In this document: in pieces, positions 1 through 7,804 of the stretch
Position numbering within the stretch: position 1 is the first letter of the stretch
Layout of the letters: the number at the start of each line of letters is the position of its first letter
Assembly (NCBI RefSeq): GCF_030816155.1
Contig: NZ_JAUSXR010000001.1
Coordinates: forward strand, 1,240,001-1,304,000
Source of the DNA: Arthrobacter woluwensis
GTDB lineage: Bacteria > Actinomycetota > Actinomycetes > Actinomycetales > Micrococcaceae
DNA: 64,000 nt
Direction of reading: 5' to 3'
Position numbers and translations under genes: made by a program
The notes under the pieces: model-generated
Seen by the model: the letters and a program-made list of their open reading frames with translations, nothing else
What the model was told of the DNA's origin: nothing
The model's database searches: none

Positions 1-549
1 CCGGACAAGGCCCAGGACGTCCGATCCGTGCAGGGAAAGATCCTGCGCCTCGCACCGGATGGGGCGGTGCCCGCGGACAATCCGTACCCCGGCTCGCTCA
101 CCTACAGCTACGGCCACCGCAACGTCCAGGGCCTCGCCTGGTCTCCGGACGGACGACTCTTCGCCAGTGAATTCGGGCAGAATACGTGGGACGAGCTCAA
201 CGAGATCGTGCGAGGCGCAAATTACGGCTGGCCGCTCGTGGAGGGGACCGCGCACCGCTCGGGGCTGCGTGACCCGGTGCAGCAATGGGCCCCCACGGAG
301 GCGAGCCCGAGCGGCCTGGCTTTCCTGAACGGGGCGCTGTACCTGGCCAATCTCAAAGGGCAGTCGCTGCGCCGGGTGCCGCTCGCGGACCCGGGCCGCT
401 CAGAGATTCTGCTGCGCGGGGAGCTGGGCCGTCTGCGGACCGTCGTCCCGGCTCCCGACGGCTCCCTGTGGATCCTGACGAACAACACGGACGGGCGGGG
501 CTCGCCTCGCGCGGGAGACGACCGCGTCGTGCGGCTCCCGGTGCGGTGA
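1..549 (+). CDS. PQQ-type glucose/sorbosone dehydrogenase-like protein (3' part)
   Basis: The reading frame is open from the first base, so the start lies outside the window; 182 codons are visible. The fragment has the beta-propeller sequence style of soluble PQQ-dependent sugar dehydrogenases (GSDH family): GKILRL, then YGHRNVQGLAW, then ANYGWPLVEG, ending in the blade sequence DDRVVRLPVR. Family members oxidise aldose sugars in the periplasm or outside the cell, and many actinobacterial ones are lipoproteins or secreted. Signal peptide and substrate residues cannot be judged from this part. It ends just before a strong bidirectional hairpin shared with the convergent permease gene. The family assignment is fairly safe; the substrate is unknown. 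Confidence 0.8.
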   Translation, partial: PDKAQDVRSVQGKILRLAPDGAVPADNPYPGSLTYSYGHRNVQGLAWSPDGRLFASEFGQNTWDELNEIVRGANYGWPLVEGTAHRSGLRDPVQQWAPTEASPSGLAFLNGALYLANLKGQSLRRVPLADPGRSEILLRGELGRLRTVVPAPDGSLWILTNNTDGRGSPRAGDDRVVRLPVR

Positions 550-584
550 GGCGCACGACGCGGCCCGGGCTGACCGGACCGCCA

Positions 585-630
585 CACGACGACGGCGCCG
601 CTCAGCGAGGTGAGCGGCGCCGTCGTCGTG
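585..630. terminator. Bidirectional hairpin terminator
   Basis: Perfect 20-bp stem (585-604 with 611-630) and a 6-nt loop, lying between two convergent genes. There is no clear T-tract, as is common for high-GC actinobacterial terminators. Confidence 0.85.
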
Positions 631-670
631 CGCGGGGACACCGTGCGTCAGGCCCCTTGGGAGGTGACCG

Positions 671-2140
671 TCAGGAGTCCTCGGCGACCTCGAGTTCGAT
701 CCGCCCGGTGTGCCGCGGCTTGATGGCGACGAGGTACACGACCGACAGTGCTGCGGCCAGCACCACGCCCACCAGCACCGCCAGCTGGCCGGTGTCCGAG
801 AACAGCAGGACCACGAGGACGAAGGCCATGAACGCCAGAGCGATCCAGCTCAGGAGAGGCCACGCCGGCATCCGGTACGCGCCGCTGCCCACGCGTGCGC
901 CACGCAGCTCGCGGCGCATCCGGTAGTGCGAGACGAGGATCATCACCCAGGTGAAGACGGTCGCGAAGGACGCGATGGACGCCACCAGGACGAACAAGGT
1001 GTCCGGGATCAGCAGGAACGCGACCAGGCCCAGGATCAGGCCGCTGAACACCATGGTGACGGGCAGGAAGGGAACGCCGGTGCGGCTCAGCTTCAGGAAG
1101 CTCCGCGGCGCCTGACCCTGCTGGGCCAGCCCGTACAGCGTGCGGATCAGGGTGTAGGTGATCGCGTTCATGGCGGAGAGCGCCGCCGTGAGGACCACCG
1201 CGTTGATGATGTGCTCCGCCGCGGGGATGTTCAGGCCGGTGAACACCTGGACGAAGGGGCTGCCCTGCGTGCCGATGTTCCGCCACGGGAACAGGCAGAA
1301 CATGACGCCGAGGGAGAGGATGTAGAAGATCAGGATGCGGAACGGCACGGAGTTCACGGCCTTCGGGATCGCCTTCCCGGGGTCGCCGGTCTCGCCTGCG
1401 GTCATCCCGAGGGTCTCCACGCCGCCGAAGCTGAACACGACGATCGCAAGGCTCATGACGATGCCCCACACACCGAACGGTGCGAAGCCGCCGTCGTCCA
1501 CGAGGTGGTGCAGGCCGGGCTGGACCCCGCCCATCGAGACGCCGAAGACGATCAGGCCGATGCCGCCGACGATCATCGCGATGATGGTGACGACCTTGAT
1601 GAGGGAGAACCAGAATTCGAGCTCGCCGAACACGCTCACCTGGAGCAGGTTCAGGCCGCAGATGATGAGCATGGCCGCGAGCATCCAGACCCAGCCGGGC
1701 GTGCTGGGGAACCACAGCCCCATGTATTTGCCGGCCGCCACCATGTCCGCGATGGCCACCATGAGCATCTCGAAGGCGAACACCCAGCCGGTCAGGAAGC
1801 CGGCGAGCGGGGAGATGTAGCGGTCCGCGTACTGGGCGAACGAGCCGGCCACCGGATGGCGGACGGCCATCTCGCCGAGCGCGCGCATGACGATGAACAC
1901 CATCGCACCGGCGACGATGTACGCCAGGAGCACGGCCGGGCCGGCGGCCTTGATGGTCTCCGAGGAGCCGTAGAAGAGGCCCGTGCCGATGGCCGAGCCG
2001 AGGGCGATGAAGCGGATGTGCCGCGTGGACAGCCGGCGCTGCAGATCCGCGGCCGGACCGGACGAGTCCGGTGCGGGAAAGGACGTGCGGACACTGCGCT
2101 GTGCCGTCGTGCGTCCCTGTGCTGGTGGTGATTGATTCAT
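671..2140 (-). CDS. APC-superfamily amino acid permease
   Basis: A 489-residue integral membrane protein with about 12 hydrophobic segments. It begins with the typical APC/AAT signature: a cytoplasmic stretch LSTRHIRFIALGSAIGTGLF leading into TM1, then ALGEMAVRHPVAGSF. The segment FSFGGVETLGMTAGE is the TM6 region that binds the substrate amino group in this family. It resembles the ProY/histidine/GABA permease group, proton-coupled amino-acid importers, but the substrate cannot be read from sequence. The gene is convergent with the sugar dehydrogenase over a strong hairpin. Its upstream neighbour on the same strand, the GlxA regulator, ends 117 bp away. No strong Shine-Dalgarno sequence is visible before the ATG. 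Confidence 0.9.
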   Translation of the reverse strand: MNQSPPAQGRTTAQRSVRTSFPAPDSSGPAADLQRRLSTRHIRFIALGSAIGTGLFYGSSETIKAAGPAVLLAYIVAGAMVFIVMRALGEMAVRHPVAGSFAQYADRYISPLAGFLTGWVFAFEMLMVAIADMVAAGKYMGLWFPSTPGWVWMLAAMLIICGLNLLQVSVFGELEFWFSLIKVVTIIAMIVGGIGLIVFGVSMGGVQPGLHHLVDDGGFAPFGVWGIVMSLAIVVFSFGGVETLGMTAGETGDPGKAIPKAVNSVPFRILIFYILSLGVMFCLFPWRNIGTQGSPFVQVFTGLNIPAAEHIINAVVLTAALSAMNAITYTLIRTLYGLAQQGQAPRSFLKLSRTGVPFLPVTMVFSGLILGLVAFLLIPDTLFVLVASIASFATVFTWVMILVSHYRMRRELRGARVGSGAYRMPAWPLLSWIALAFMAFVLVVLLFSDTGQLAVLVGVVLAAALSVVYLVAIKPRHTGRIELEVAEDS

Positions 2141-2257
2141 GACTCACGTTCCGGGGAGGAGTGGTTTACCCGCAGAACTTTTCCACAGGCGTCCGGCAAT
2201 GCCCAAAATGGGGCCGGGCCGGTGGGTGGCGGGGATGGCGCAGGGACTGGAGCGTGC

Positions 2258-3232
2258 TCAGGCGCCGGCGGGCCGGCCGAACTCCTCGCGGTAACGGCTC
2301 GGGGTGGTGTCCAGGTGCCGGGCGAAGTGTTCCCGCAGTCGTGCGGCGGTCCCGAACCCCGCGCGCCGGGCGACGGATTCAACGTCCAGCGTGGAGCCTT
2401 CCAGGAGCTCCCGGGCGCGGGCGAGGCGCTGGGTCACGAGCCACTGGTGGACGGTGGTGCCGGTCCTGGCGCGGAAGGAGCGGGTGAAGGTGCTTCTGCT
2501 CTGGTGGGCCTGTGCTGCCAGCGCGTCGATCCCGAGCGGCTCGTGCAGCCGGTCCAATGCCCAGGTCATGGCGTCGGTGACCGGATCGGATTCCTGGCGG
2601 GGCACCGGCGCTTCGATGAACTGCGCCTGGCCGCCGGGACGGTGCGGGGCGGCGACGATCCTGCGCGCCACGCGGTTGGCCGTCTCCTGGCCACGGTGGC
2701 GGGCCAGGAGGTGCAGGCACGTGTCGATCCCGGCGGTCGCCCCTGCACCGGTCACGAGGCTGCCTTCGTCCACGTACAGGCGCTCCGGGCTCAGCCGGAC
2801 GGACGGGAATCGCTCCCGGAAGGTCCCGGTCCAGCTCCAGTGAGTGGTGGCCTCCCGGCCGTCCAGCAGGCCGCTGTCCGCCACCACGAAGACTCCGAGG
2901 CACAAGCCCACCACGACCGCCCCTCGCTCATGCGCGCGGCGCAGGGCTTCGGTGACGTCCGTGGGCGCCGGTTTGGTGGGGTCGGACCACCAGGGCACCA
3001 CGACCAGATCGGCGTCGTCGAGTGCTTCGAGGCTGTGCTCCACGAGGAGCGAGTAGCCCGCGCCCGTCCGCAGCGGTCCAGACCGTCGGCCCACCACCGT
3101 GATGTGCCACGGCTCCATGGCGCCACGGGGCGATTCGGACCCCCAGACGAGGGACGGCACCGAGAGGTGGAACGGATTGATCCCGTCGAATGCGAGGACG
3201 GCGACGCGCGGAGCTGCAGCGGTGTGGTTCAT
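2258..3232 (-). CDS. GlxA family transcriptional regulator (DJ-1/PfpI + AraC HTH)
   Basis: A 324-residue regulator. Residues about 8-180 form a DJ-1/PfpI-like domain with the nucleophile-elbow motif GLCLG. Residues about 215-315 form an AraC-type double helix-turn-helix ending in RAGFGTAARLREHF and TTPSRYREEFG. GlxA-type proteins usually activate genes for nitrogen compounds such as carnitine, choline or amides, and the DJ-1 part is thought to sense the ligand. The start was set at the ATG at 3232 because AGGAAGG lies just before it; the frame extends further upstream but without a ribosome site. It is divergent from the isochorismatase-like gene, and repeated CGAATCG elements lie between them, so that gene is the likely target. 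Confidence 0.88.
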   Translation of the reverse strand: MNHTAAAPRVAVLAFDGINPFHLSVPSLVWGSESPRGAMEPWHITVVGRRSGPLRTGAGYSLLVEHSLEALDDADLVVVPWWSDPTKPAPTDVTEALRRAHERGAVVVGLCLGVFVVADSGLLDGREATTHWSWTGTFRERFPSVRLSPERLYVDEGSLVTGAGATAGIDTCLHLLARHRGQETANRVARRIVAAPHRPGGQAQFIEAPVPRQESDPVTDAMTWALDRLHEPLGIDALAAQAHQSRSTFTRSFRARTGTTVHQWLVTQRLARARELLEGSTLDVESVARRAGFGTAARLREHFARHLDTTPSRYREEFGRPAGA

Positions 3233-3266
3233 GGCGCCTTCCTGGTCCGGGCCATGAGGGTGACCC

Positions 3267-3293
3267 CGAATCGACGAATCGTGACCCGATTCG
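3267..3293. promoter_or_regulatory. Repeated CGAATCG elements, candidate GlxA/AraC operator
   Basis: CGAATCG occurs at 3267-3273 and again at 3275-3281. Its inverted form CGATTCG is at 3287-3293, giving a 7-bp inverted repeat with a 5-bp centre. The elements sit between the divergent GlxA regulator and hydrolase genes. Binding by the adjacent regulator is inference. Confidence 0.5.
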
Positions 3294-3362
3294 ACCTGTT
3301 CGACCGGGATCGGCTCAGAGACCATGGTATCCATCAGCAGTCATCACGAAGGAGAGACCACC

Positions 3363-3986
3363 ATGACCAGCCCCACCCTGCGCGAACTCGGCCAGGAGAC
3401 CACCACCCCTGCGGACCTCGGCCGAGCCACGGTCATCCTGGTGGACTACCAGAACACGTACACGCGAGGCGTGATGGAACTCGACGGCTGGGAGGCCGCC
3501 CTGCGGGAGGCTTCCACCTTGCTGGAGCGTGCCCGCGAGGCTGGATCCACGGTCATCCACGTGGTGCACGACGGCGGCCCCGGCAGCCCGTACGACCTGA
3601 ACCAGGAAGTGGGGCGCATCCACCCGGCCGTGGCGCCGCGGGACGGTGAAGAGGTGGTGGTCAAGGCGGCGCCCAACTCCTTCGTGGGGACCACGCTGGG
3701 GGAGCTCGTCGACGCCGCGGGATGGAATGACGTGGTGATCGCGGGCTTCATGACCCACATGTGCGTGACGTTCACCGCGGAAGGCGCCCTACTGAGGGGC
3801 AATGCCCCCACCGTGGTGGCAAGCGCCTGCGCCACCCGCTCCCTCCCGTCCGTAGCCGGTCCGGTCACGTCGGAGGAACTGCACCGTTCGGCCCTGGCCA
3901 CGATCGGGGACGTCTACGGCGTGGTCGTGGAGAGTGCTGCTGATCTGTTGAACGGCGCAGAGGGGCGTCAGGAAGCGTCGGTCTGA
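3363..3986 (+). CDS. Isochorismatase-like cysteine hydrolase
   Basis: A 207-residue alpha/beta hydrolase of the isochorismatase (cysteine hydrolase) superfamily. The triad is visible: Asp in ILVDYQN near residue 27, Lys in VVKAAPNSF near residue 100, and Cys in THMCVTF near residue 135. Members hydrolyse amides (nicotinamide, N-carbamoylsarcosine, ureas) or isochorismate; the substrate here is unknown. The ATG at 3363 was chosen because AAGGAGAG precedes it; a possible upstream start lacks a ribosome site. Expression is probably controlled by the divergent GlxA-type regulator. The 3' end overlaps the convergent TetR gene by 19 bp, so the two mRNAs can pair. Confidence 0.87.
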   Translation: MTSPTLRELGQETTTPADLGRATVILVDYQNTYTRGVMELDGWEAALREASTLLERAREAGSTVIHVVHDGGPGSPYDLNQEVGRIHPAVAPRDGEEVVVKAAPNSFVGTTLGELVDAAGWNDVVIAGFMTHMCVTFTAEGALLRGNAPTVVASACATRSLPSVAGPVTSEELHRSALATIGDVYGVVVESAADLLNGAEGRQEASV

Positions 3987-4600
3987 GTGGCCCGGTGCGC
4001 CGCCAGCCGGGCGCGCAGTGCGGTGAGGAGCATCTCCAGCCCGATTTCGAACGCCTGATCGCTCCTGCCCTTGCCGCTCGGCTGCAGCGCGAGAAGGCGC
4101 GCCAGGTGCAGCGTGGGCGTGGTCGGCTCCCAGACGTCCTCCGGCGCGGCGAAGTCGAGGCCTGAACCGAGCGCGAAGGCGTCGAGGAGCTGGATCAGCA
4201 CCAGCACCTCCTCCTCCGGGAAGCCTCCCCGGAGGAGGATGCCCGCCATGTGGTCATAGGACGCGATGGCGGCGGCGTCGGTCACCGTCTCCGTGACGAT
4301 GAGCGGCACGATGTGCGGATGTTCCGTGTACATGCGGCGCTCGGAGCGGACCAGCAGCTCGACGGCTTCGTCCCACGGCAGCCCGTCCGGGATGTCGCTC
4401 ATGTACCGCTCCACGAGCCGGCCGCGGACGAGCTCGATGATCGCCCGCCGGCCGTCCAGGTGGTTGTAGAGCGAGGACGGCTGGACGCTGAGGGCCCGGG
4501 CCAGGGCGTTCACGCCGAACGGCTTTCCCGAATCGATGAGTTCCATGGCGGCGTCGGCGATGCGAGCCGCCGTGAGGACGGGGGTCCGGGGACGTGCCAT
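3968..4600 (-). CDS. TetR/AcrR family transcriptional regulator
   Basis: A 210-residue TetR-family protein. The N-terminal HTH covers residues about 10-55 (TAARIADAAMELIDSG, then LARALSVQPSSLYNHL). The C-terminal half is helical and resembles the TetR_C domain with RRMYTEHPHIVPL. These proteins are usually ligand-released repressors. The ATG at 4600 fits the family start; the frame is open upstream but codes for low-complexity sequence. It is divergent from the MFS transporter, and a perfect 23-bp palindrome at 4780-4802 in the intergenic region is the natural operator candidate. Its end overlaps the isochorismatase-like gene on the other strand. Confidence 0.9.
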   Translation of the reverse strand: MARPRTPVLTAARIADAAMELIDSGKPFGVNALARALSVQPSSLYNHLDGRRAIIELVRGRLVERYMSDIPDGLPWDEAVELLVRSERRMYTEHPHIVPLIVTETVTDAAAIASYDHMAGILLRGGFPEEEVLVLIQLLDAFALGSGLDFAAPEDVWEPTTPTLHLARLLALQPSGKGRSDQAFEIGLEMLLTALRARLAAHRATQTDAS

Positions 4601-4779
4601 GGGCTGCTTTCGGAAGGCGGGCGGGGTGACGGCGCGCGACGCCGGACTCCGCCGCCGTCGTGCATCGTCCAGCCTAGCGCGGGCCGGGTGAGTCCGGCCC
4701 GGCCCGCCGCCCCCTGTGGAGAAGGCTTTCCCCGAGAAGCGGGCGGGACTTCCCATTCCGCGTGACGTGGGTCATACTC

Positions 4780-4802
4780 ATAAACGAATGCTATTCGTTT
4801 AT
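4780..4802. promoter_or_regulatory. Perfect palindrome, candidate TetR operator
   Basis: Arms ATAAACGAAT (4780-4789) and ATTCGTTTAT (4793-4802) surround a 3-bp centre. This AT-rich perfect palindrome stands out in GC-rich DNA. It lies 69-91 bp before the MFS start and about 180 bp before tetR. The rest of the 270-bp intergenic region shows nothing else clear. Confidence 0.8.
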
Positions 4803-4870
4803 TGCGGAGGACCATCCATCCCCGCCCGTCCCGAAGCCGGCAACGCCGCCGGTTTCCCGCCTGGAGCACC

Positions 4871-6169
4871 ATGACCCACCCTCGACCCGCCACGCGCATC
4901 CCTCTGCGCCCCGGCAACGCCTCGGCCACCTTCGCCATCGCCGTCGCCGGTTACCTCGGCGTCAATCTCTCGCCCTACATGATCAGCGCCCTCGAGACGT
5001 CGGTGGGCGTGGACTTCATCACCGCAGGCTGGATCGTCACCGGAGTGCTGCTCGCCACCGCCGTCGCCGGCCTCCTCGTGGCCCCGCTGTGCGCCGGACC
5101 CCGGCGGCGCCTGGTCGCCCGCGCCGGGCTGGCGCTCGCGGTGCTCGCCTTCGGCGTCGCGGCTCTGGTTCCCGCGCCCGCCGTGATCATCCCCGGCCTT
5201 CTGCTCGGGGGTGTGGGCGCCGGAGGCGCGGTGGCAGCCTCGGGCGCCGCGTTCGCGGCGTTCACCAACCCCGACAGGGTGGCAGGCCTGAACGGGCTGG
5301 TCAACCGCGGCGTGATCACGGTGGTGCTCGCAGTCGTCCCGGTTCTCGGCCTGGCACCCGTGAACGTGTTCGGCGCGCTGGCCCTGTTCTCCCTCATCGG
5401 ACTCGTGCTGAGCGTCTGGTTGCCCGGAGCGCCCGTGGCCGGCGGCGCGGTCGGCGCGGCGGTCGCCGAAGCCGTCCCGCTCGAGGTCCCCGCGACCGAA
5501 TCCCTCCCGGTCATCCGCCCCGCCGTCCCGGCCGCGCCGCGGGCCGTCACAGTTGCCGGCTGGGCGCTGCTGGTCACCTTCGCTCTCTGGGCTGTCAGCG
5601 AGGACTCGCTCTGGGCCATGGGTGGAGTGGTCGGTGGCGCCGTGGCCGGAGTGACCCCGGAAGGGCTGGGCGTCGCTCTGAGCGGCGCGACCGCGGGCGG
5701 GCTGATCGGCTCCCTCCTGCTCATGATCGTGGGGGACCGCCTGGGGCGGGCCGTCCCGCTGGCCGTCCTGCTCGTGCTGGGCAGCGCCCTCAAGATCTGC
5801 TCCTCGCTCGTCAGCGATCCGACGGCCTTCATCATCATCTTCATCGCCTGGAACACCGTGTACGCCGTGGCGTTCATGTTCTTCGTCGCCACCGCCGCCG
5901 CTCTGGACGCGGACGGCCGCTGGTCCGGCCCCCTGCTGGCCGTGTATCTCGTGGGCTCCAGCCTGACCCCCGTCATCGGGGCCGGACTCGTCGACGCTCT
6001 CGGTCACCAGGGCTTCACCTTGCTGCTCGGAGTGGTCAGTCTGCTCCTGGCCGTACCCGCCGTCGCGGTGGCACGCCTTTCCACGCGCCAGGCCGCCCCG
6101 GCCCCCGACCACCCCGCGCCCGCCGCGAACCGTTTCCCCCTTGCACACGCCGAACCCCAGGAGGCCTGA
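4871..6169 (+). CDS. MFS transporter
   Basis: A 432-residue membrane protein with about 12 predicted transmembrane segments in two halves. They are joined by a hydrophilic, Pro/Ala-rich loop near residues 195-225. The second half begins PRAVTVAGWALLVTFALW and contains the short loop GDRLGR, typical of major facilitator proteins. The substrate is unknown. The ATG at 4871 is preceded by GGAG; a longer open frame upstream is Arg/Pro-rich and not membrane-like. Only 2 bp separate its stop from the YtcJ-type amidohydrolase, so the two are co-transcribed, probably under the divergent TetR protein. It may import the amidohydrolase substrate or export a product. Confidence 0.85.
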   Translation: MTHPRPATRIPLRPGNASATFAIAVAGYLGVNLSPYMISALETSVGVDFITAGWIVTGVLLATAVAGLLVAPLCAGPRRRLVARAGLALAVLAFGVAALVPAPAVIIPGLLLGGVGAGGAVAASGAAFAAFTNPDRVAGLNGLVNRGVITVVLAVVPVLGLAPVNVFGALALFSLIGLVLSVWLPGAPVAGGAVGAAVAEAVPLEVPATESLPVIRPAVPAAPRAVTVAGWALLVTFALWAVSEDSLWAMGGVVGGAVAGVTPEGLGVALSGATAGGLIGSLLLMIVGDRLGRAVPLAVLLVLGSALKICSSLVSDPTAFIIIFIAWNTVYAVAFMFFVATAAALDADGRWSGPLLAVYLVGSSLTPVIGAGLVDALGHQGFTLLLGVVSLLLAVPAVAVARLSTRQAAPAPDHPAPAANRFPLAHAEPQEA

Positions 6170-6171
6170 AA

Positions 6172-7800
6172 ATGGCACGCACGCTCTACCACAACGCCCT
6201 GATCTTCACCGCGAACGGTGAGGGCGGTGAGGAATGGGCCCAGGCCCTCCTCGTCGACGACGCGCGGATCACCTTCGCCGGCTCCGAGGCCGACGCACGC
6301 GCCGCCGCAGAGGGCGCGCACACCGTGGACCTCGGCGGCCGCCTGGTGGTGCCCGGCTTCGTGGACGCCCACACGCACCTCCTCATGACGGGCGAGGCCC
6401 TCGGCAAGGTCGAGCTCACCGACGTCCGCAGCCTGCACGAGATCCAGCACCGGCTGCGTTCCGCCCGGGAAGCCGAGCCGGGCGCGGACCGTGTGCTGGG
6501 CCGCGGCTGGCTGTTCGACTCGGTGCCCGGTGGCGAGCCGACCGCCGCGATGATCGACGCCGCGGTCGCGGACGTGCCGGTCTTCCTCGACGCGAACGAC
6601 TACCACTCCTGCTGGGTCAACTCTGCCGCGCTGGCGGAACTGGGGATCACGCGCGAGACGCCGGACCCCATCGGCGGCCGCATCGAGCGGGACGCCGAAG
6701 GGAACGCGACGGGCATGCTCTACGAGACGGCGGCTCAGCACTTCGTCTGGACCCACCTCGCCTCCGTCACGAGCGACGCGGAACGCGACGCCGCCATCGA
6801 CCGCACCTTTGAGGCGTACCTTGGCACCGGGGTGACGGGGGCCATCGACATGGCTCTCGACGAGGTGTCGCTCGCGACCCTCGAGCGCGCCGTCGAACGC
6901 CACGGCGGAAGCCTGCCGCTCCGTGTCGCAGCCCACTGGTTCATCGACAACACGGGGGACGACGCGCAGAACATCGCCCAGGTGGAGCGTGCCGCCGAAC
7001 TTGCCGTACGGCTGACCAACCCGTCGCTGCGGGTGGTCGGGGTCAAGTTCATCATCGATGGCGTGATTGACGCCTGCACCGCGGCCATGAACAAGCCCTA
7101 CGCCGATCATTCCAACGCCGAGCCCATCTGGCCGCTCGATCGGCTCAAGCCGGCGCTCGCGGCGGCCGACGCGGCAGGACTCCAGGCTGCCCTTCACGCG
7201 ATCGGCGACGCTGCCAGTGACATCGCCCTGGACGCGATCGAGCACGCCATCGAGGTCAACGGGGACCGTCCGCGACGGCACCGGATCGAGCACCTGGAGT
7301 ATGCGGCGCCCGGGACCGCCCGGCGCATGGCCGAACTTGGGGTGATCGCCTCGATGCAGCCGGTCCACACGGACGCGGCCGTCCGGGCGAACTGGGACGC
7401 CATGCTCGGCGACGAGCGGGTGAACCGCGGCTTCGCCTGGCCCGAGTACGAGGAGGCGGGCGCGCTGCTCGCGTTCTCGACGGACGCTCCCACCGCTCCG
7501 TACGGCGCGTTCCCGAACCTGTACGTGGCGACCACCCGGAAGTCCGCGCTGGACGCCTCCTACGACGCGGTCCAGCCGGAGCTCGCCCTGCCGCTGGCGC
7601 GGGCGCTGGGCCACGCGACGCGCGACGCCGCCGCTTCGGTGGGCGACGGCGCGACCCACGGCCGCCTGGCCGAGGGCTACGCCGCGGACTTCGTCGTGGT
7701 GGACGTCAATCCCTTCGCCGAGGGTGACGAGTCCCTCCTAAAGACCAGCGTGGTGGAGACCGTCGTCGCCGGGCGCAGCGTCTACACGGCGGGGGAGTGA
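6172..7800 (+). CDS. YtcJ-like metal-dependent amidohydrolase
   Basis: A 542-residue enzyme of the amidohydrolase superfamily, Amidohydro_3/YtcJ group. It has the N-terminal metal motif DAHTHLLMTG near residue 65, a later HAIGD metal/catalytic region near residue 342, HRIEHLEY near residue 370, and the Asp motif FSTDAPTAPYG near residue 438. The last 60 residues return to the small beta-sandwich domain (GRLAEGYAADFVVVDVNPF). The family hydrolyses N-acyl or N-formyl compounds and cyclic amides; the precise substrate is not predictable. AGGAGG overlaps the end of the MFS gene and serves this start. The NylB-like gene follows after 4 bp, making a three-gene operon. Confidence 0.88.
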   Translation: MARTLYHNALIFTANGEGGEEWAQALLVDDARITFAGSEADARAAAEGAHTVDLGGRLVVPGFVDAHTHLLMTGEALGKVELTDVRSLHEIQHRLRSAREAEPGADRVLGRGWLFDSVPGGEPTAAMIDAAVADVPVFLDANDYHSCWVNSAALAELGITRETPDPIGGRIERDAEGNATGMLYETAAQHFVWTHLASVTSDAERDAAIDRTFEAYLGTGVTGAIDMALDEVSLATLERAVERHGGSLPLRVAAHWFIDNTGDDAQNIAQVERAAELAVRLTNPSLRVVGVKFIIDGVIDACTAAMNKPYADHSNAEPIWPLDRLKPALAAADAAGLQAALHAIGDAASDIALDAIEHAIEVNGDRPRRHRIEHLEYAAPGTARRMAELGVIASMQPVHTDAAVRANWDAMLGDERVNRGFAWPEYEEAGALLAFSTDAPTAPYGAFPNLYVATTRKSALDASYDAVQPELALPLARALGHATRDAAASVGDGATHGRLAEGYAADFVVVDVNPFAEGDESLLKTSVVETVVAGRSVYTAGE

Positions 7801-7804
7801 TCCC

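Noticed and set aside
2132..3649. Long plus-strand frame across the GlxA regulator
   Set aside because: Opposite-strand shadow; the minus frame has clear DJ-1 and AraC motifs.
4762..7800. A possible 1012-residue fusion ending in the amidohydrolase
   Set aside because: The first part is out of frame with the MFS gene and low-complexity. The amidohydrolase has its own ribosome site and ATG at 6172.
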